Positions 42,475 through 54,396 of a stretch of 64,000 bases of DNA are shown here, in pieces. Position 1 is the stretch's first letter. Every line of letters starts with the position of its first letter. The DNA lies in contig JAFFSR010000033.1 of NCBI GenBank assembly GCA_017163975.1, positions 693,501 to 757,500 of the forward strand, given 5' to 3'. Under the pieces are notes generated by a model. It did not search any database and had not been told where the DNA came from. It saw nothing but the letters and a program-made list of their open reading frames with translations. The position numbers and the translations under genes are program-made. This stretch comes from Anastatus disparis. Lineage: Eukaryota; Arthropoda; Insecta; Hymenoptera; Eupelmidae.

Positions 42475-42918
42475 TTGTTTTATTTTGTATTATAATTACA
42501 AAAAGAGCGTGTCAAATTAAAAATAAAGTTAAAATACATAAAATACTTGAAATAACCTTGTAAATATAAAATTAAAATAGTACAGTATGATATCAGAGTC
42601 ATAAAACATAATATAGATAATAATACTGTAATAGTAAGTCAATAAATTAAATGAAAGTGATATCACAGATAACACAAATAAATACACACAAAGAGTTTAA
42701 ATAATCTAATTAAAAATCAGTCTCAAATATCTATCAGTCAAAAGGATTACATAAAATCAAGCGTGTAAAGAGCGCAGTCGAAATATCAACAGTATACAGT
42801 TAATATACAAGTCAAGCTGATAAAAATATAATTATTCACTCTATGCACACATATTCTACAATCACGCCAATAAATACAATCCTGCCTTAAATCTATAAAA
42901 GGTACATCACATAATAAA

Positions 42919-45900
42919 TTAACACATATGATATATTCCGAAAATAATACTGTTTAATCGAGGTAAATACCTCCTCAGAGCGGCTTTAAACCTGCTGATT
43001 GATAAAAGATTTTTAATATCAGCAGGTAGGGTGTTCCAAAAATGCGCACCTTGAACTTGAAAGGAATTTCTTCCAGTCTCAGTGCGCATGAAGGGCACCG
43101 CAAGATCTTTAATCTCACCCCTAGTGGTCGCTCTGGGTATATATCTAGCGAAGAGACCCACTAGATATTCAGGAGTATTCATACGTACGATATTGTACAT
43201 GAGTACAGCCATCAAATACTGTCTCCTTGAATCAGTACGTAGCCAACCCAAAGCTTGTCTATGGGGAGAGATGTGATCACCCATTCTCACGCCTAATACA
43301 TATCTCACACACGAATTTTGCATTGTTTGTAGTCGTCTTCGTAACTCCTGCGAAGCATCGAGCAAAACCACTGAGCAGTAATCAAGATGTGGGAACAGCA
43401 GGGTGGCTGCGAGCTGCTTACGCAGAGCCTCAGTGGTGTACCGACGGAAAAACCGCAGGTTATAAATCACTCTATTAAATTTTTCAGTCAACATATTAAT
43501 GTGCGGTTCCCAAGACAGTTTAGAGTACAACACCAAGGCTCGTAACGGTGTCAGAAAAAGGAATACCAATACCGCTCCCCAGGTCAATCGTCCTTGGCTC
43601 ACCCGAATAAAAATTTTTAATAAAACGATTACTTTCAAAGACGGTCGCCTTTGTTTTACTAGCATTCAAAGTCAGAGAAACACCAGCAGCCCACCCCGAC
43701 ACCGCCCTGGCCGCCCTCTGTAAAATACGAATCCCCTCATCCACATCATCATAAGGGACCTGTGTGTAAATTTGAAGATCATCCGCATACAGCAGATGCC
43801 CGACGCAACCAGAGTCCAGTGCGTCACGTTCGTCATTTATGTAAAGACAAAACAACAGAGGCCCCAGCACCGAACCTTGAGGTACTCCTAGATTGGTTGT
43901 TAGCCAATACGATTCCTCCTTTAAATGCGTGAAAACCATTTGTTTCCTACCTGATAAATAGGAGTTAATCCATTCCAGTGCAGATCTGGAGAACCCCATC
44001 GATCTAAGCCTCGCAAGAAGTTTGGAGGGAGAGATCGTGTCGAATGCCTTACTAAAGTCAAAAAGTAGTAGTAACATAAAAAGTTTCCTGTCTAGACCTG
44101 ACCTTATATCGTCTGTAAGCTTAAGTACAGCAGTCTGCGTAGAATCGTTTTTCCTGAAGCCCGTCTGCATATGATCGAGCAATTTTTTGGATGTAATGTA
44201 CTCCTGTAGTTTGTCATGGGCGATCTTCTTAAGAACCTTTCAGAGAAAATATAAGATGGCTATAGGCCTAAAATCTTTTGGTTTCTTAGGTGCAGCACAC
44301 TTTTTTAATGGTATAATACGAGCTTGCTTCCAGCGGTAAGGGAAGACCACCCGGGCAAAAGAGGAGTTGAACAGAGTCACAAGATGTTCACCAATAAATG
44401 GTAAAGCTTTAACTATCACACTTTGCGGAATGCCATCCTCACCACAAGCCTGTAAGGAAAAATGTGAAATTGCAAGAACAACATCATTAAAATTAATTGG
44501 TTTGAAGGTAAACCTGTTTTCATTGCATTGAGAAAGAATTCTCAATCGCTCTTTACTATCCTCTTGCGGCGAGACTGACACTTCAGCAAAGTGCGCATTG
44601 AACTCATCCGGAGTGAATCTATTCAAATCCCCTTGAGGTCCGGATAGCAGTCCTAGGTCTCTCAACTCCTCTCAGACATTACCACCCGCAAAAGCATCAA
44701 ACAGTCTATTGTGAATATAAGCAGTCTTAGCATGGTCCGTGCGTTCGTCTACCACTCTACGCAACTGCAGGAATTGAAGCAGATACTGCTCGTTCTCTGT
44801 CCGTTTGTATCTACGATATGTAGCATCTCTCTTACGCTGAATCTGTGACAATTCTTTATCTATCCATGGAAACTTATTCTTATTAGGCTTGAGCGCTTTC
44901 AACGGCGCAAAATTCTCGATTGCAGTAGTGAGATTGTCACAAAGGCAACCAAGTGCAGATTCAGGGTTAACTGTGTCAGTCATAAGCGGTGACCAATCAC
45001 AGCCGGCAAGTTTTTCTCCCAAAGTAGTTGGGCAAATATTTTTATATTTTCTATACATGATAGATTTTTGATCTAAAGTTATAGTGTTGCAAGACAAACA
45101 GACGTCAATCAAATTATGCTGACTGTGAAAGCTCGCCGGTAGGTTCCGTGCATCAAGCACCACGTTGTTGTCATCGACGAAGATCAGGTCGATCCACGTG
45201 TAAGACGTCGAAATATGGTGCGTGGTAACGTGCTGGACCAACTGTAACGAAAGTTCAGCCGACAGCTTACTAAGAAACCTGGCATCACTGCTCTCTTTAA
45301 GGAGATTGGCATTCAAGTCCCCCATTATAATTTTATGAGAATAGTCTGAACAAAAATTTCTTAAATCATTCAACAAGTTTGAGTCTCTAATAAACAAAAC
45401 AGCAGGAGGACGATAAATAATAGAAACTAGCACGGGCTCGGAGTCACCAACTTGCACAGAACAGAAAATATATTCAAGCACCTTTGACTAACCGCTACTA
45501 TTACTAGTTTGCGTCTCCGAAGTGGCCAAAATAGTGCATTTTAGATGATCCTTAAGAAGGGGCCGAACTATCTGTCTCTGTCTAATAGCATTTTTCATTA
45601 TTTATACAAACACTATCCTTTATAACAAGAAAAAAATAACAGGCCCCGCTAGATATTAGTATAATTAGTAAATTTTGTAGTAACAAACAAATTTTTTACT
45701 ACGTAGTTTTTGAATAATTAGAGACCTACCAAAAAAAGATAGGTTATATTCTAGATTGCTAGTAGGTCTCTAATTAGTCAAAAACTATGCGGTGAAAAAT
45801 TTGATTTTTACAAAATTTACTTATTATACTAATATCTAGCGGGGCTGCTATTTTTGTCTTGTTATACCGGATAGTGTTTATATAAATGATGAAAAACACT

Positions 45901-46140
45901 ATTAGACAAAGACAGATACTTCGGTCCCTTCTTAATATACAAGGCAACTCCTCCACCATGCAAGTTTCTGTCCTGTCTAAACACTTTGTACCCCTTGACT
46001 CGAATGACGTCATCCGATACAGACGGACCCAGTCAGGTCTCAGCAACTCCAAATTTGTCGTAAGAATGATAACCATCTAAAAGTTCACGCACCTGCCCAA
46101 TATGAGCCCTCAAAGAGGTCACATTTAGGAAGCACGTGCA
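42919..46140 (-). pseudogene. LINE ORF2 copy 1: endonuclease and reverse transcriptase, broken
   Basis: Pieces in order on the minus strand: the start of the APE-type endonuclease (about 46140-45950), then after the MITE the rest with SIIYRPP, MGDLNAN and the TWIDLIFVDD...SQHNLI block (45481-44900). Reverse transcriptase follows with FRPIAIL (44260), FDFSKAFDTI, LGVPQGSVLGPLLF and LLYADDLQIY (44070-43770). The C-terminal domain runs to 42919 (GAHFWNTLPADIK). Frames 45481-44672, 44665-44240 and 44182-43520 are the same frame separated by stops. A frameshift near 43530-43550 leads to the last 248 codons. Confidence 0.85.
45556..45931. mobile_element. 376-bp TTAA MITE in the LINE endonuclease
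   Basis: TTAA at 45552-45555 and 45932-45935. Ends GAAGGGGCCGAAC and GTTCGGTCCCTTC-type, with the inverted repeat continuing through most of the element. Comparison with copy 2 (54120-54160) shows the LINE frame is uninterrupted apart from this insert. Confidence 0.8.
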
Positions 46141-46281
46141 CAGTTCACCCCTCCTCCCTATTCGACTCTCCGAAGGGGACCAGCGCAGTCATTGGGAAGA
46201 GGCTCTATCTAACGATATTGATGTATATTAAGCTACGGAATCCACTTCATAGGGCCACATTTGGAATAGTACCGTATTTTG

Positions 46282-46881
46282 TCGCTAATTTGTCGCTAAT
46301 TTGTTGCTCTATCCCGGATTTTGTCGCTTCAGCCGTTTCCGAGAAACAATGGCTACCGTAGCTCAATATTAAGCTACGGCATCCACTACAGTAACTCAGG
46401 AACGGCTAGGGTTAGCAACTCCATTCTGGTTGCATAATTTCTCGCTTTTTTGTCGCTCTAAGATGGAATAGTTCGTAAGTCCCGAAACCTGACCCAGACC
46501 CGGATATGGCCATTGGGCCCGAGTAAAAATGAAAACTTTTTTCTTTGTGTATCTAAAAAGTCATGCGATGTTTGATAATTTGTTGCTAATTTGTCGCTGA
46601 CATTTAATCCAACACTGGATTTTGTCGCTCCAGCCGTTTCCGAGAAACAATGGCTACCGTAGCTTAATATTAAGCTACGGCATCCACTACAGTTACTCAG
46701 GAACGGTTAGGGTTAGCAACTTTATTCTCGTTGCATTATTTGTCGCTTTTTTGTAGCTCTAAGATAGAATAGTTCGTAAGTCCCAAAACCTGACTCAGAC
46801 CCGGATATGGCCATTGGGACCGAGTGAAAATGGAAACTTTTTTTCTTAATGTATCTAATAAGTCATGCGATGTTTCTAATA
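46282..46881. repeat. Two tandem copies of a 300-bp repeat
   Basis: GGATTTTGTCGCT(T/C)CAGCC at 46317 recurs at 46617, and whole lines align at exactly 300 bp with about 10% differences. Each copy contains several TGTCGCT motifs, the phrase CTCAGGAACGG and a palindrome around TTAATATTAA. A fragment of a further copy precedes it (46225-46280). Confidence 0.85.
46657..46680. other. Perfect 24-bp palindrome
   Basis: Half-site CCGTAGCTTAAT followed by its exact complement. The equivalent site in the first 300-bp copy (46357-46380) has one mismatch pair. Confidence 0.85.
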
Positions 46882-46959
46882 CTAAAGTAGCTATAGAAAA
46901 TTTGTCACCTTCAATATCTTAACATCAGAGCAGAAAGAAAATTCTTTATGTGAAATGGA

Positions 46960-49835
46960 TTTTAATTGAATTTAAATGCGTTTGGAAATTTGTCGCTCAT
47001 GATATTTGAATAAATTTAAACTTTTAATTCAATAAAAATATGATTTTAATTCAACAGAAGCTACAAGGATTTTGTCGCTCTAAAAATCTATGGTTCCTAG
47101 CACGCTCAAATAATTTTTATGGAAATTTTTGTGATTGAAATGCATCTAGCAATTTGTCGCTGTTGAAATTTGAAAAAATTAACATTTTAAACGCAATATA
47201 AAGATGATTCTGATACTACAGGAGCTTCAAGGATTTTGTCGCTCTGTAAATTTATGGTTGCTAGCACTATAAAATGATTTTTGTACAAATTTTGTGATTT
47301 TCATGCATCTGGGAATTTGTCGCTCTTGAGATTGTTAACAATCAGAACTCTAAAAACCATAAAAAGATATTTCTGATATCACAGAGGCTGCAAAGAATTT
47401 GTGTCTACTTAATTTATAGCATCTAAGCACATAGGAAATACTTTTATGCAAGTTTTTTGGATTGAAATGAATTGAAGAGTAAGTCGCTTGTGACACTTGT
47501 AACTATTGAGACTTTGAATGCAATTAAAAGATGTTTGTCACCTTACTGAAGCTTTAAGTATTTTGTCGCTCTAGTGATTCTTCAATTAGCTAACTTTAAA
47601 TATTTTGTTATATCAGTTCTTCAATGTACATGCGTTTGGGAAATTGTCGCTCATGATATTTAAATAAATTTAAACTTTTAATTCAATAAAAATATGATTT
47701 TAATTTAACAGAAGCAACAAGGATTTTGTCGCTCTAAAAATCTATGGTTCCTAGCACGCTAAAATAATTTTTATGGAAATTATTGTTATTGAAAAGCATC
47801 TAGGAATTTGTCGCTCTTAAAATTTGAAAAAATTAACACTTAAAAGGCAATATAAAAATGATGCTGATACTACAGGAGCTTAAAGGATTTTGTCGCTCTA
47901 AAAATTTATGGTTGCTGGCACTATAAAATGATTTTTATACAAATTTTGTGATTTTCATGCATCTGGGAATTTGTCGCTCTTAAAATTTGAAAAAATTAAC
48001 ACTTAAAACGCAATATAAAGATGATTTTGATACTACAGGAGCTACAAGGATTTTGTCGCTCTAAAAATCTATGGTTCCTAGCACGCTAAAATAATTTTTA
48101 TGAAAATTTTTGTTATTAAAATGCATCTAGGAATTTGTCGCTCTTAAAATTTGAAAAAATTAACACTTAAAAGGCAATATAAAAATGATTCTGATACTAC
48201 AGGAGCTTCAAGGATTTTTTCGCTCTGAAAATTTATGGTTGCTAGCACTATAAAATGATTTTTATACAAATTTTGTGATTTTCATGCATCTGGGAATTTG
48301 TCGCTTTTGAGATTGTTAACAATCAGAACTTTAAAAACAATAAAAAGATATTTCTAATATCACAGAAGCTGCAAAGAATTTGTTGCTTCTTAATTTATAG
48401 AATCCAAGAACATAGGAAATATTTTTATGCAAGTTTTTTGAATTGGAATGAATTAGAGAGTAAGTCGCATGTGACATTTGTAACTATTAAGACTTTGAAT
48501 GTAACTATTAAGACTTTGAATGTAATTAAAAGATGTTTGTCACTTTACTGAAGCTTTAACTATTTAGTCGCTCTAGTAATTCTTTAATCAACTAACTCTA
48601 AATATTTTTTTATATCATTTCTTCAATTTACATGCGTTTGAAAATTTGTCGCTCATGATATTTAAATAAATTTGAACTTTTAATTCAATAAAAATATGAT
48701 TTTAATTCAACAGAAGCTACAAGGATTTTGTCGCTCTAAAAATCTATGGTTCCTAGCGCGCTAAAATAATTTTTATGGAAATTTTTGTGATTGAAATGCA
48801 TCTAGGAATTTGTCGCTCTTAAAATTTGAAAAAATTAACACTTAAAAGGCAATATAATGATAATTCTGATACTACAGGAGCTTCAAGGATTTTGTCGCTC
48901 TAAAAATTTATGGTTGCTGGCACTATAAAATGATTTTTATACAAATTTTGTGATTTTCATGCATCTGGGAATTTGTCGCTCTTGAGATTGTTAACCATCA
49001 GACCTTTATAAACATAAAAAAGATATTTCTAATATCACAGAAGCTGTAAAGGATTTGTTGCTTCTTAATTAATAGCATCTAAGAACATAGAAAAAGCTTT
49101 TATACAAGTTCATTGAATTGGAATGAATTAAAGAGTAAGTCGCTTGTGACACTTGTAACTATTAAGACTTTAAATGCAATTAAAAGATGTTTGTCACGTT
49201 ACTGAAGCTTCAAGGATTTTGTCGCTCTAGTAATTCTTTAATCAGCTAACTCTAAATATTTTTTTATATCAGTTCTTCAATTTACATGCGTTTGGAAATT
49301 TGTCGCTCATGATATTAAAATAAATTTAAACTTTCAATTCAATAAAAATATGATTTTAATTCAACAGAAGCTACAAGGATTTTGTCGCTCTAAAAATCTA
49401 TGGTTCCTAGCACGCTAAAATAATTTTTATGGAAATTTTTGTGATTGAAATGCATCTAGGAATTTGTCCCTCTTAAAATTTGAAAAAATTAACACTTAAA
49501 AGGCAATATAATGATGATTCTGATACTACAGGAGCTTCAAGGATTTTGTCGCTCTAAAAATTTATGGTTGCTGGCACTATAAAATGATTTTTATACAAAT
49601 TTTGTGATTTTCATGCATCTGGGAATTTTTCGCTCTTGAGATTGTTAGCCATCAGACCTTGAAAAACAATAAAAAGATATTTCTAATATCACAAAAGCTG
49701 TAAGGGATTTGTTGCTTCTTAATTAATGGCATCCAAGTACATAGGAAAAGTTTTTATACAAGTTTATTGAATTAGAATGAATTAGAGAGTAAGTCGCTTG
49801 TGACATTTGTAACTATTAAGACTTTGAATGCAAAA
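46960..49835. repeat. 82-bp satellite array, 35 monomers, 8-mer higher-order repeat
   Basis: The core TTTGTCGCT (or a one-base variant) occurs with its G at 46992, 47074, 47156, 47238, 47319, 47401, 47483, 47565, 47646 and so on to 49793. Spacing is 81-82 bp throughout, apart from one 21-bp duplication (about 48481-48522). Neighbouring monomers are diverged. Every eighth monomer is nearly identical: ATGCGTTTGG-AAATTTGTCGCTCAT-type monomers at 46992, 47646, 48648 and 49302. The higher-order unit is thus 654 bp. The second block has 12 monomers by duplication of a 4-mer. No ORF. Confidence 0.9.
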
Positions 49836-49970
49836 TTGGTCATTAACTCTCGTTAAAATAAAATAAAAATTTGGAGACGGGAATAAATTTGCTATTTCAT
49901 AAAGATCGTCAATGTTGATTGATGGCGTTACACAAGGACAGAGAAGAAAAATTATTTTCACATCTACATA

Positions 49971-50976
49971 CAGTGGGGTTCAATAAAAAAGAGCCACCCT
50001 TGAGAAAAAAAGTACTAATTATAAAATTTTGTATCTCAACAAATAAGGGTCGTACAGAACTCTATGACCACTCATTTTAAATGTATTTGTAAGGACTTTT
50101 TAATGGTGTATTGGTAATTTAATTTTGAGTACTTGTCTGGGAAATATTACGATTTAAAAATAGAAAAAAAAAATTTTTATTCGCCTGTGTTTAAATTTGA
50201 ATCATTTTCCGGAAAATGGTGGTAGAAAAATTTTACACGGCTACTTTTAAAGATATTTTGCGTAACTTGAACTTTATATTTTATTTTTTTTCTAGGTTCA
50301 AAATTGACCATTTTTAGTTAAAAAAAAGGGTCTTTTTTATTTTTCCGATACCTGCTTAATGAGAGGAGATATAGAAAAATGCCAAATAAAAAAAAAGTGT
50401 ATTTTTGTATGTAGAATAACTTTAAATTTTCTAAAAATTTTTTGTGCATTTTAATTTTTTTGATATTGTTGCGGTATTCTCATATACATGTATACCATAC
50501 TCTTACATATATGTATAAGAGTACTGCAACAATATAAAAAAAATTAAAATGCACAAAAAATTTTGATAAAATTTAAGGTTTTTCTACATACAGAAATACA
50601 CTTCCTTTTTTCAACAAAAATCGCTAAATCTCAGTCAATTTTGAACCTAGAAAAAAAAAATAAAATATAGATTTTAAGTTAAGCAAAATACCTCTAAAAC
50701 TAGCCGTGTCAAATTTTTCTACCATCATTTTCCGAAAAATAATTCAAATTTAAACAAAGGCGAATAAAAATTTTTTTTTTCTTTCTATTTTTAAGTCGTA
50801 ATATTTCCCACAAGTACTTGAAATTAAATTATCAATACACCATTGAAAAGTTCTTATAAATACATTTAAAATGAGTGGTAGTAGAGTTCTGTACGACCCT
50901 TATTTGTTGAGATACAAAATTTTTTAATTAGTACTTTTTTTCTCAAGGGTGGCTCTTTTTTATTGGACCCCGCTTT

Positions 50977-50979
<3 letters not shown>
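49971..50979. mobile_element. 1-kb hairpin MITE, Tc1/mariner-like ends
   Basis: Starts CAGTGGGGTTCAATAAAAAA next to TA. The right end is the complement GGACCCCGC with a slightly altered tip. The arms (about 480 bp each, for example AAATAAGGGTCGTACAGAAC against GTTCTGTACGACCCTTATTT) fold on a centre near 50490. No transposase remains. Confidence 0.8.

Positions 50980-50984
<5 letters not shown>

Positions 50985-51032
<48 letters not shown>
50985..51032. repeat. (TA)n microsatellite at the LINE 3' end
   Basis: Separates the hairpin MITE from the 3' end of LINE copy 2. Confidence 0.85.
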
Positions 51033-51033
<1 letters not shown>

Positions 51034-51532
51034 GATATTATTTTATTTTGTATAAGAGTACAAAAACGTGTAATACAATTTGTAAATACAAAAACAATAA
51101 ATATTGCACAAAATGCTATAAAAAATTATAAATGTAAATATTGCACAATTAATATCACAGTCAGTCACTAAACCTAATAATACTGAATAAGTAAGTCACA
51201 AACAAAAATAAATAAAAGTGATATCACAAAGTAATCATAAAATACACGCAATATAGATAAAAATAATCATATAAATAAAAATCAGTCCTAGAATATCTAT
51301 CAGTCACAGTATTAAAATTTTTAAAAAAATTTAATTTAATACATAATAAAATAAAATAACAAGCGTACGCAATAGCATGAAACGCAGTCAAAAATGAAAT
51401 CGAATAAAAATTCTCACTCACCAACCATTCAGCCAACACTTATACAATAAATACACTTACACCTTAAACCTATATACAGGACGTTACAAAAATAAATTAA
51501 ATAAATTAACATAAATATATAGTAAAAAAATA

Positions 51533-54381
51533 TTAATCTAGGTCGAGCAAGTACCCTATCACCGCTGCTATAAACCTGCTGAGAGATGGAAGATGTTTAA
51601 TCTCAGCAGGCAGGGAGTTCCAAAAATGCGCACCTTGAACTTGGAAGGAATTCCTTCCAGTCTCAGTGCGCATAAAGGGTACCGCAAGATCCTTAGTCTC
51701 TCCCCTAGTAGTCGCCCTAGGTACACGTCTAGTGAAGAGACTCACTAGATGCTCCGGAGTATTCATGCGCACGATTTTGTACATAAGCACAGCCAAAAAA
51801 TACTGTCTCCTCGAATCAGTGCGCAGCCAACCCACACGGTTCTATAAGGAGAGACATGATCACCCATTCTCAAACCCATTACATATCTCACACATGAATT
51901 TTGTAATCTCTGTATTCGTCTTCTCAACTCCTGAGAAGCATCGAGCAGAACTACCGAACAATAGTCAAGATGTGGAAACAGCAGGGTGGTTGCTAGCTGT
52001 TTACGCAGAGTCTCCGTGGTGTACCGACGGAAAAACCGCAGGGCATACAAAACTCTATTAAACTTTTTTGTAATCATATCAACGTGCGGTACCCATGAAA
52101 GTTTAGGGTCAAGCACAACACCAAGACTCGTCACGAAGTCAGAGAAAGGTATAGTAATGCCTCCCTCAAGATCAATCGTACGTGACCTATCAGCATAAAA
52201 AGAATTTACAAAACGACTATTGCTAAAGACGATTGCCTTGGTTTTATTAGAATTCAAAGTGAGAGAGACACCAGCAGCCCACTCCGACACTGCTTTGGCC
52301 GCCCTCTGTAGAGTGAGAATACCCTCTTCCACATTCTCGCGAGGCACCTGCGTGTAAATTTGCAGATTGTCTGCATAGAGTAGGTGCTCGACGCAACTAG
52401 AGTCAAGAGCGTCACGTACGTCATTAATGTAAAGACAAAACAACAGAGGCCTCAGTACTGAACCCTGCGGAACTCCAAGGTTGGTTGTCAGCTAACTCGA
52501 TTCCTCGTTTAAATGCGTGGAAACCATTTGTTTCCTTCCTGATATATAGGAGTTAATCCACAAGAGAGCAGCCCTGGAAAGCCCCATCGATCTAAGCCTA
52601 GTAAGTAACTCAAAGGGAGAGATCGTGTCGAATGCCTTTCTGAAGTCAAAAAGTAAAAGTAACGTGGCGAGTCTTTTGTCTAGACCCAATCTTATGTCAT
52701 CAGTTAATTTAAGAATAGCTGTTTGTGTCGAGTTGTGCTATTTGAAAGCAGTCTGCATTGGGTCAAGTATTTTATTAGCAGTAATGTACTCTTGCAACTG
52801 GTCATGGGCGATCTTCTCAAGTACCTTTGAAAGAAAACATAAAATAGCAATAGGCCTGAAGTCTTTAGGCGATTTGGGTGCAGAGCACTTCTTTAATGGT
52901 ACAATACGTGCCTGTTTCCAAAGGCCAGGGAAAACCCCCTGCGCAAAAGAAGAATTGAACAGAGTCACAAGATGTTTACCAATAAATGGTAATGCTTTGA
53001 GTATCACACTTTGCGGAATGCCGTCCTCCCCACGAGCCTGCGATGAGAAGTAAGAAACTGCAAGAATAACATCGTCAATATTAATTGATTTAAAAGCGAA
53101 ACCATTTTCGCTGCATTCAGAAAGAAACTTCTTACGTTCCTCACCATCATCATGTGGCGAAACCGACACCCCAGCAAAGTGCGCATTAAGCTTATCTGGA
53201 GCAAATCCATTCAGATCCCCTTGAGGTCCGGATAAGAGTCCCAGCTCTCTCAACTCCTTCCAGACATTACCACCTGCAAGAGCCTTGAACACTCTGTTAT
53301 GATAATATTCACTTCTTGCACGCTCAATCTGCTCGTCAAACGACTAACGTAAAATTAAAAATTCTGAAAAATATTTATTGTTGTTTGTCCGTTTGTATCG
53401 CCTATATGTGGCATCCCTCCTGCGCTGCATCTGTGACAACTCTCCATCCATCCATGGTGGCTTCTTTTTCGTACATTTAAATATTTTCACTGGTGCTAAG
53501 TCTTCAATAGCAGCAGTAGGATTATCACAAATGCAGTCAAGTGCAGACTCAGGATCCACTATATCAGTTGTCAATTTGGACCAATCATAGCCGGCTAATT
53601 TCTCCAATAATAATTTTCCACTAATATTTTCATAATTTCGATACTTAATTGGATCTTGCACTAAACTGCTAGCATTGTAGGCTATAGAAACTTCAATTAA
53701 ATTGTGCCGACTATGAAAGTTTGCAGGTACGTTACGTGCGTCCAGTATGGTGTCATTGTCATCTACAAAAATCAGGTCAATCCATGTGCGCGACGATGGA
53801 GTTATATGCGTGGCACCGTGCTGGACCAACTGAAGCGAAAGCTCAGCGGACAGTTAACTAAGAGACTTCGCATCACTGCTTTCTCGCAGGAGATTGGCAT
53901 TCAGATCTCCCATTATAATCTTAAAAGAAAAATCGGGAGTCAAACTTACTAATTTATCAATTAGATCCGAATCTTTTGTGAAGGAAATGACAGGAGGACG
54001 GTAAATGACGGAAACCAACACAGATTCAGAGTTGCCTGCTTTGACAGAACAAAAAATGTATTCCGGCACTTCAGGCTTGCCACTGGCAGTTATAGTTGTG
54101 GTATTCGAAAAAGCTAATATCTCACATTTCAAACTATCTTTGACGTAAAGAGCAACCCCTCCTTCATGAAGGTTTCTATCCTGTCTAAAAATTTTATACC
54201 CTTTAACCTGAATGACGTCATCCGAGACAGTCGGACCCAGCCAGGTCTCAGCCACTCCAAACAGATCATAAGAATGGTCGTCACATAGGAGCTCATGCAG
54301 CTGTCCAATGTGAGCCCTCAAAGAAGTCACATTCAAAAAGCCCGCTCGCAGTGTACCCCTTCTCCTTTTTCGACTCACCAA
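51533..54381 (-). pseudogene. LINE ORF2 copy 2: endonuclease and reverse transcriptase, several stops
   Basis: ATG at 54381. One frame continues through in-frame stops at 53854, 53344, 52738 and 52492 to about 51840, where a frameshift leads to the last 100 codons (51835-51533). Endonuclease motifs: FGVAETWL, GGVALYVKDSL, VIYRPP, MGDLNAN and TWIDLIFVDD. RT motifs: FRPIAIL, FDFRKAFDTI, LGVPQGSVL and LLYADN, where the second catalytic Asp of YADD is replaced by Asn (about 52380). The C-terminal GRNSFQVQGAHFWNSLPAEI block follows. At each stop, copy 1 has a sense codon in the matching place. Confidence 0.85.
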
Positions 54382-54396
54382 GGAGATCTGGCTTAG

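Larger units (their letters stand above)
42475..46220 (-). mobile_element. CR1-like LINE, copy 1 (5'-truncated)
   Basis: Minus-strand ORF2 plus a 3' UTR shared with copy 2 (for example AATATCTATCAGTCA). The 5' end is lost at about 46220, within the start of ORF2. A TTAA MITE is inserted in it at 45556-45931. Confidence 0.85.

Noticed and set aside
43082..43723. Plus-strand ORFs over the LINE
   Set aside because: Antisense shadows of the reverse-transcriptase gene.
46960..49835. CRISPR-like regular repeats
   Set aside because: Period is regular, but the variable part is itself a diverged copy of the same monomer and the array has higher-order structure. This is eukaryotic satellite DNA.
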